The notes beneath the pieces are model-generated. The model did no database searches, was not told the origin of the DNA, and saw only the letters and a program-made list of their open reading frames with translations. From Flaccisagitta enflata (lineage: Eukaryota; Chaetognatha; Sagittoidea; Aphragmophora): a stretch of DNA of 64,000 nt. Made by a program: the position numbers and the translations under genes. Positions 59,587 to 64,000 of this stretch are shown here, piece after piece (the first letter of the stretch is position 1; each line of letters begins with the position of its first letter). The stretch lies in the NCBI GenBank assembly GCA_965153355.1, contig OZ231127.1:13392001-13456000 (forward strand). The letters run 5' to 3'.

Positions 59587-60108
59587 GTAGAAAGTGTGAG
59601 ATGAGGAGAGAGAGGAGAGAGAGAGAGAGAGAGATGTTTGTCGTTCATGGTTCCATTTAGTCGCCGTTGCCTTGTATATGTACGCATCATCGTTGGTTTC
59701 ATGTCTAGACATGATGTTACGAAGGACTTTGAGATTTCATATGACAAAGACTGTCGTAGCATCAATCGAAAGGATATGTCAACGATGAATGTCTCATTCC
59801 AACGCTTTCTAAAGAATCGTTGACGTGCAGTTGATTAATTAAAATTAATGATTCATTTCATGTTCTAAATGAACACGCGATAGATTGAGCACATGACGAC
59901 GAATGTTGAGTCATGAGAATTGACCCATATACTTTTCATCATCATGTACGTTTCAATGAATACTCCCCTTTTTGCTGCCTTTTAATCTACAATTTACAAA
60001 AGAGAGACTAACTTTTTTCGCTTCTTAATTCGCGGTTCATTAAGTAATGATGTACACAAACTTACTAATGCATATCAATCATTATGCGTTTACAACGTTC
60101 TATGAATA

Positions 60109-60662
60109 CAGTAGATCTCGTCTAGACTTGAGATAACGGGGGCAAGCATTGTAGATTAACAAATGAAGCCAGGGGATTGATATTTGGAACATAGACTAAT
60201 AAAATGATGTTTTATTGCCCATGATAGTTGGTTGCCATGGAAACGCATTTCCCATGTATTGTATCAAAGTATTTTGAGAAATTCTTCAGGGAGCATTATC
60301 CCAAATCGTTTATAACTTTCCTAGTGTGTTTCTGTTAGAGTCTTCGCTCGTTTAGCGGTTGCTAGGGGTTGTCACACCTTGGATGTTGGCTCCCTAGCAG
60401 CGGCCCAAGCGGGCAATATTCTTACAGAACATACTGTGGAAAAGTTTACAGCAAATTAAATTACCAAATAGTTCCTCAAAAAAGAATATACTCAAAATGT
60501 GATATTTTGTAAATACATGGAAATGCGTTTCCATGGCAACCAAGTATCATGGGGAATAAATCATTCCTTTATTAGTTTATATTCCAAATATCAGCCCTCT
60601 AGTTTTATTTGTTCTTCCATAGTACTTGCCCCCGTTATCTCAAGTCTAGACGAGATCTACTG
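60109..60662. mobile_element. 554-bp pogo/Tigger-like MITE
   Basis: TA on both sides (60107-60108, 60663-60664). Ends CAGTAGATCTCGTCTAGACT pair with their complement, followed by TGAGATAACGGGGGCAAG on both arms. Pairing continues over about 180 bp, including GTTGCCATGGAAACGC/GCGTTTCCATGGCAAC. CAGT- ends with TA targets fit pogo/Tigger-type elements. No transposase. Confidence 0.85.
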
Positions 60663-61061
60663 TACTTCTTTTAAGAGCTGTTATGTCGTGGTTTGATTAT
60701 TTTTTTTCTCTCCTTGTAAAACAATAACCTCGATGAGTTGAACCCTGTCTGTACAACAACGCCATATCATCTATGATTGTTCGTTTGTTTTGTTTGTTTT
60801 TTTCTGTGGTTGTTTTTTCAATGATATTCACAATTGATCTCTTGCTATATCCTATGGATAACTTTCATATTGATGTTGTCGTTGTTGTTATCCTCGTTTC
60901 GGTTTGTCCTTTTCTTTCGGTTTGAATTTGTTGGCAACCCTCTGATTTTCCAATCTAGTCTGCCTCCGCTTCCCTATCTCACTAGCCTCTATCTTGAGCC
61001 AATCCCTTCCCTCTCCACTCCCCCCTCCTTCCTTCCTCTTATCCTTCGACTTACCCTTGTT

Positions 61062-61302
61062 TTTAGTTGCGGACACGCAACTCTATAAAAGGCTTTGTCC
61101 GTCCGTCCGTCCGTCCGTCGGTTGGTCCGTCACGCTCGAGTTGATAACGCTAGAAACGCTCATTTTACGATGCTGCAGCTGTCATTGAATGTGTGTGGGT
61201 CTATGTTAGTGTATGGGAAGGGGGTTGGGGCGAGGCTGGGGGTTGGCTGCCTCTGCCTACCGTCCGCAACGATATTGTGACCCCCGCGTCACTTGTTTAC
61301 CC
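61062..61302 (+). repeat. Dispersed repeat family, subtype C full copy
   Basis: TTTTTAGTTGCGGACACGCA start, 'aaaaggctttgtccgtccgt' core, 'ggtccgtcacgctcgagttg', 'gaaacgctcattttacgatg', 'ccgtccgcaacgatattgtg' and 'cgcgtcacttgttt' end. Best copy for defining subtype C. Confidence 0.82.
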
Positions 61303-61424
61303 CATACTGCACGCTGTACGCTGAGTCAAACGAGGTAATTTTCATCTCACCACCATAATCAATAGCTCATTTTGTATATCTCCGTGAACATATCTAACAG
61401 CACAAAGCTGACTATAATGGCTCA

Positions 61425-61770
61425 CAAGTACACATACACACACAAGTACACACATACACAAGCACACAAGTATACACATACACACAAACACACGCACAAA
61501 AGTAAACACATGCACACAAGTACACATACGTACAAAAATACATGTATGAGTACAAGTACACACACAGGTACATGTTCACACTGACCGGAGTGCACACACA
61601 CAAACAAACAAACAGACAAACAAACAGACAAACAAACAAACAAACAAACACACTCACTCACAAACACACTCACTCACAAACACACTCACTCACAAACACA
61701 CTCACTCACAAACACACTCACACTCACACAAACACACTCACACAAACACAAACACACTCACACACACACA
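61425..61770. repeat. CA, ACACAAGT, CAAA and CACTCA repeats
   Basis: Compound simple repeats; open frames are artefacts. Confidence 0.95.
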
Positions 61771-61845
61771 CACAGTGATTTGTAGACCGATGTTTGACGA
61801 TATGATGAAATGTGCAACAAAAAGTCGTCTGTTACTTTGCAAGCG

Positions 61846-61888
61846 AGAGCGAGAGAGAGCGCGAGAGAGAGCGCGAGAGAGAGAGAGC

Positions 61889-61967
<79 letters not shown>
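61846..61967. repeat. (GA)n/(GAGC)n microsatellite
   Basis: GAGAGAGC blocks then pure GA. Confidence 0.97.
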
Positions 61968-61970
<3 letters not shown>

Positions 61971-62021
61971 ACGTGTGCGTGACAGAGATAAAGAGTGAGA
62001 GCACCACATGTATGGACTAAA

Positions 62022-62147
62022 TATGGCCATTTTTGAGCCATGAGGTCAAAGACCGCAAAAACCCCGAAAATAAGTGGGACTTTGGGACAGATGGACGGAT
62101 GGACCGACAAAGCGGGATGTAGAGTCATGTACCGCGCGACTAAAAAT
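62022..62147 (-). repeat. Dispersed repeat family, subtype A partial copy
   Basis: 'atggccatttttgagcc', 'gaccgcaaaaaccccgaaaa', 'gacggatggaccgacaaagc', 'gtagagtcatgtaccgcgc' and GACTAAAAA. Confidence 0.78.
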
Positions 62148-63354
62148 CAATGCAAGTTTATTTGATGCATAATACCTTTAGGCTATTTCTCCTATAAACC
62201 GGGCCGGCAAAGATTGAGTGTCTGAATGTGTTAACATTGAAAAAGATAATATAATTCAATGATATTTGCATCTATTTGCTTGGAAATTTTGGTTCCAGCC
62301 TCAAAATTTGATAGTTTTTCAAGTCATACTGAAAAAATCACAAAGTCTTAAACTAAGTTTATTTATAGGAATTTTTATAAAAAACAGTGTGACATAGTGT
62401 GATAAGGTGTTAATTCGATAGGACAATTTTTTAAAAAATCAATATATCCGGCTAGAAATGACATGAAGGTCTGAAATTTGGCATGTAACCTGGGTTATGT
62501 CTTTACTAAACAGGGGAAAAAAAGAAATTTTCCATCACACTTGAAAGTATGTTGTTTTGTGTATAGCATATTACTATAGCAAGATTGAATATTTTATCAT
62601 TTTTGACAAATCAACTATGAACGAAATTTTTTCATAGTAAATGACCACCAATCACTATGAAATTTTTGGTGTTTCTTTAGGAATAGCAATGGCACAAAAA
62701 TGACCCATAGTTCGATAGGCTTGACAATTTCTTGGTGTGTTTATCATAGTAGATATGAAGTGTGACAGGGAAAAAAAGGCTTACTTGGCTCTACTTTTGA
62801 CCACCTAACCTGTCAAAATCTTGATTATGAAGCATGTATGTTAATCACTTGGTCCCAGGGGATGTTTTAGAACAGCTATCATCACCGACAAAATAAATGG
62901 TGGGAGAAAACTGTGTTTTTATACATACCAATTCATGTTTTTCAGCTGGCCCACTTTAAAGGAGAAATTGCCTTTACTATCATATACGACAAAAAAGTTT
63001 CACGCCTGGTGCTTATCGATGGCGCTTATTGTACCCTCATGAGTTTATGTTCACTAACAGTAGTAATGTTATAGAATGAGCGGTGTCGACAAAAAAAAAA
63101 AAAGGAGATTTCGACCACTCCTCACCCTGTTTTTTCCTCTCATCTGTAAAGCATTCTGCATTACGGAAAATGAAATAGGTTTTTTATTTAACTTGATAAT
63201 TACCGCTCAGTCAAGAGTGAGCCGTAATTTCGTCGCAAAATATGAGAAAAATCATAATGGAGTAAAATCTGACTAGACTGTTCTCTTGCCTAAACTCTCC
63301 TACTTTTTCCTGATATCCATCCATCGCTGGTTTATTCCCACCCAAGATAAAAAC
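62148..63354. other. Anonymous AT-rich stretch
   Basis: No exon seen that continues the plus-strand gene in phase 1, and no RNA gene recognised. Confidence 0.4.
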
Positions 63355-63360
63355 TTTATT
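63355..63360 (-). promoter_or_regulatory. Candidate poly(A) signal for the lectin gene
   Basis: AATAAA on the minus strand, 76 nt beyond the lectin stop codon; a second AATAAA is at 63331-63336. Confidence 0.5.
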
Positions 63361-63378
63361 CATTAACGATTTCGTTAT

Positions 63379-63436
63379 TTCGGCAGATGTCAAAATTTCA
63401 TTCGAATTTCGGCAGATGTCAAGATTTCATTCGAAT
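63379..63436. repeat. 29-bp direct duplication
   Basis: TTCGGCAGATGTCAAAATTT plus CATTCGAAT repeated once with a single change; it abuts the lectin stop codon and lies in its 3' UTR. Confidence 0.9.
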
Positions 63437-63652
63437 TCATGGTTTCAGAATATGGCACAGGAACCCACAAACGCTCCCATAATCATTTTTTGCGGTCAAC
63501 AGCTTGCCCTTATCAGTCATCAGCAGCCCGTATTTTTCGGTCGCGAGTGTGCTTGGCTCTGCGACAGAGCTCCATCTGCCGTGGTTGAAGGGCAGTGGTT
63601 CTCCGGTCAACCAAAACCAATTATGCTTAAAGTTGTCAGTACCCGCCAGATC
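63437..63652 (-). CDS. C-type lectin domain protein, terminal exon
   Basis: Acceptor ATATTTCAG|GATCTGG at 63652 (phase 0), stop at 63439-63437, 71 residues. It encodes the second half of a C-type lectin-like domain: NWFWLTGEPLPFNHGRW is the usual W-x-W-L-T-G-E-P-L-x-F...W block, then a TEKYGLLMTD segment, and GSVCGFLC, where the last Cys matches the final disulphide Cys of the fold. The sugar-binding EPN/QPD and WND motifs are not present: the EP is followed by Leu and the WND position reads KLLTAKNDY. Calcium-dependent sugar binding is therefore doubtful. The protein ends just after the domain, as in short secreted lectins. Confidence 0.85.
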   Translation of the reverse strand, partial: DLAGTDNFKHNWFWLTGEPLPFNHGRWSSVAEPSTLATEKYGLLMTDKGKLLTAKNDYGSVCGFLCHILKP

Positions 63653-63844
63653 CTGAAATATTTTAAGCATGGGTTACAATCTGATGCGTTGATGATATTA
63701 CGTGGTTGCAATGTCGAACAATTGATTAGTAAAGTATCAAGCCGATCAGACGACCATTTGCATTTCAGTTGTATGAAGTGCAATGAATAAAAAGTAAGCC
63801 AGATTAATTTTGGTTCCTGTTTTTCCGACGTATATGAAGTTTAC

Positions 63845-64000
63845 CTCTCTCCAAAATAAACCGACCCACATCTTCTTGCATGTGTTGGCCGAAAGTTTTT
63901 TGGAAATGAGGTCGATATCTTTGTAAAGCGGAATGCTAGCCAAGTCACCATCCACGCCACCGCCCAAGGCTCGACAAGCGGTCTTCGCCTCCTCCCAGGT
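63845..64000 (-). CDS. C-type lectin domain protein, upstream exon (cut by window edge)
   Basis: 52 codons from the window edge to donor GAGAG|GTAAAC at 63845, phase 0. TWEEAKTACRALGG then GDLASIPLYKDIDLISK is the classic start of a C-type lectin-like domain (helix 1 W-x-x-A-x-x-x-C and the GGxLA motif), with an insert GGVD in the loop. It continues to KKMWVGLFWRE (the W-I/V-G-L strand). Splicing to 63652 keeps frame and gives a continuous domain. The N-terminus, with any signal peptide, lies beyond base 64000. Transcribed against the LDLa/Ig gene. Confidence 0.87.

Noticed and set aside
63416-63790. 124-codon plus-strand frame
   Set aside because: Antisense of the C-type lectin exon; the minus strand matches the lectin fold.

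Overview
The window is eukaryotic and animal. It has spliced genes with GT-AG introns whose phases can be checked, animal-type extracellular modules (LDL-receptor class A, immunoglobulin, C-type lectin), the last exon of a rhodopsin-family amine receptor, and an extreme load of microsatellites and small non-autonomous transposons. It looks like a repeat-rich, AT-leaning invertebrate genome. A tetranucleotide (ACGG)n-cored repeat family recalls Helentron/pearl-type elements described in molluscs, but I cannot name the phylum.

Layout. 0.6-1.35 kb: an intronless minus-strand ORF with C2H2-like fingers and an acidic/Gly tail. 2.8-3.6 kb: one possible minus-strand exon and one possible plus-strand mini-ORF around a MITE. 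4.1-6.3 kb: tandem repeats and a 616-bp foldback. 6.8-12.7 kb: a complete five-exon minus-strand gene for a 485-residue AT-hook protein. Its introns carry a 380-bp tandem array split by a 1143-bp transposon, plus a 497-bp MITE 8 nt from a splice donor. 13-21 kb: anonymous DNA, compound microsatellites, a 645-bp hAT-like foldback whose empty site is also in the window, and a 22-bp minisatellite. 22.26-22.40 kb: terminal minus-strand exon of an alpha2-adrenergic-like receptor. 23.5-26.8 kb: a satellite-like block of about 155-165-bp, 11-bp and 10-bp arrays. 27-32 kb: more mobile elements, including a clean 389-bp hAT MITE. 32.9-59.6 kb: one long plus-strand gene in five phase-consistent exons (signal peptide and LDLa; a six-Cys module; Ig domain over three exons; then a 330-residue Gly-rich repeat tail). 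It runs on past the last recognised exon. 63.4-64.0 kb: a C-type lectin domain on the minus strand, cut by the window edge.

The two best gene models were joined by hand from splice sites and reading phase, and every junction keeps frame. The secreted LDLa/Ig/Gly-rich protein and the lectin are extracellular, the AT-hook protein is probably nuclear and the receptor is a membrane protein. Nothing suggests they form one pathway. Most other long open frames are translations of GA, CA, CAA or CAG repeats and are not genes.
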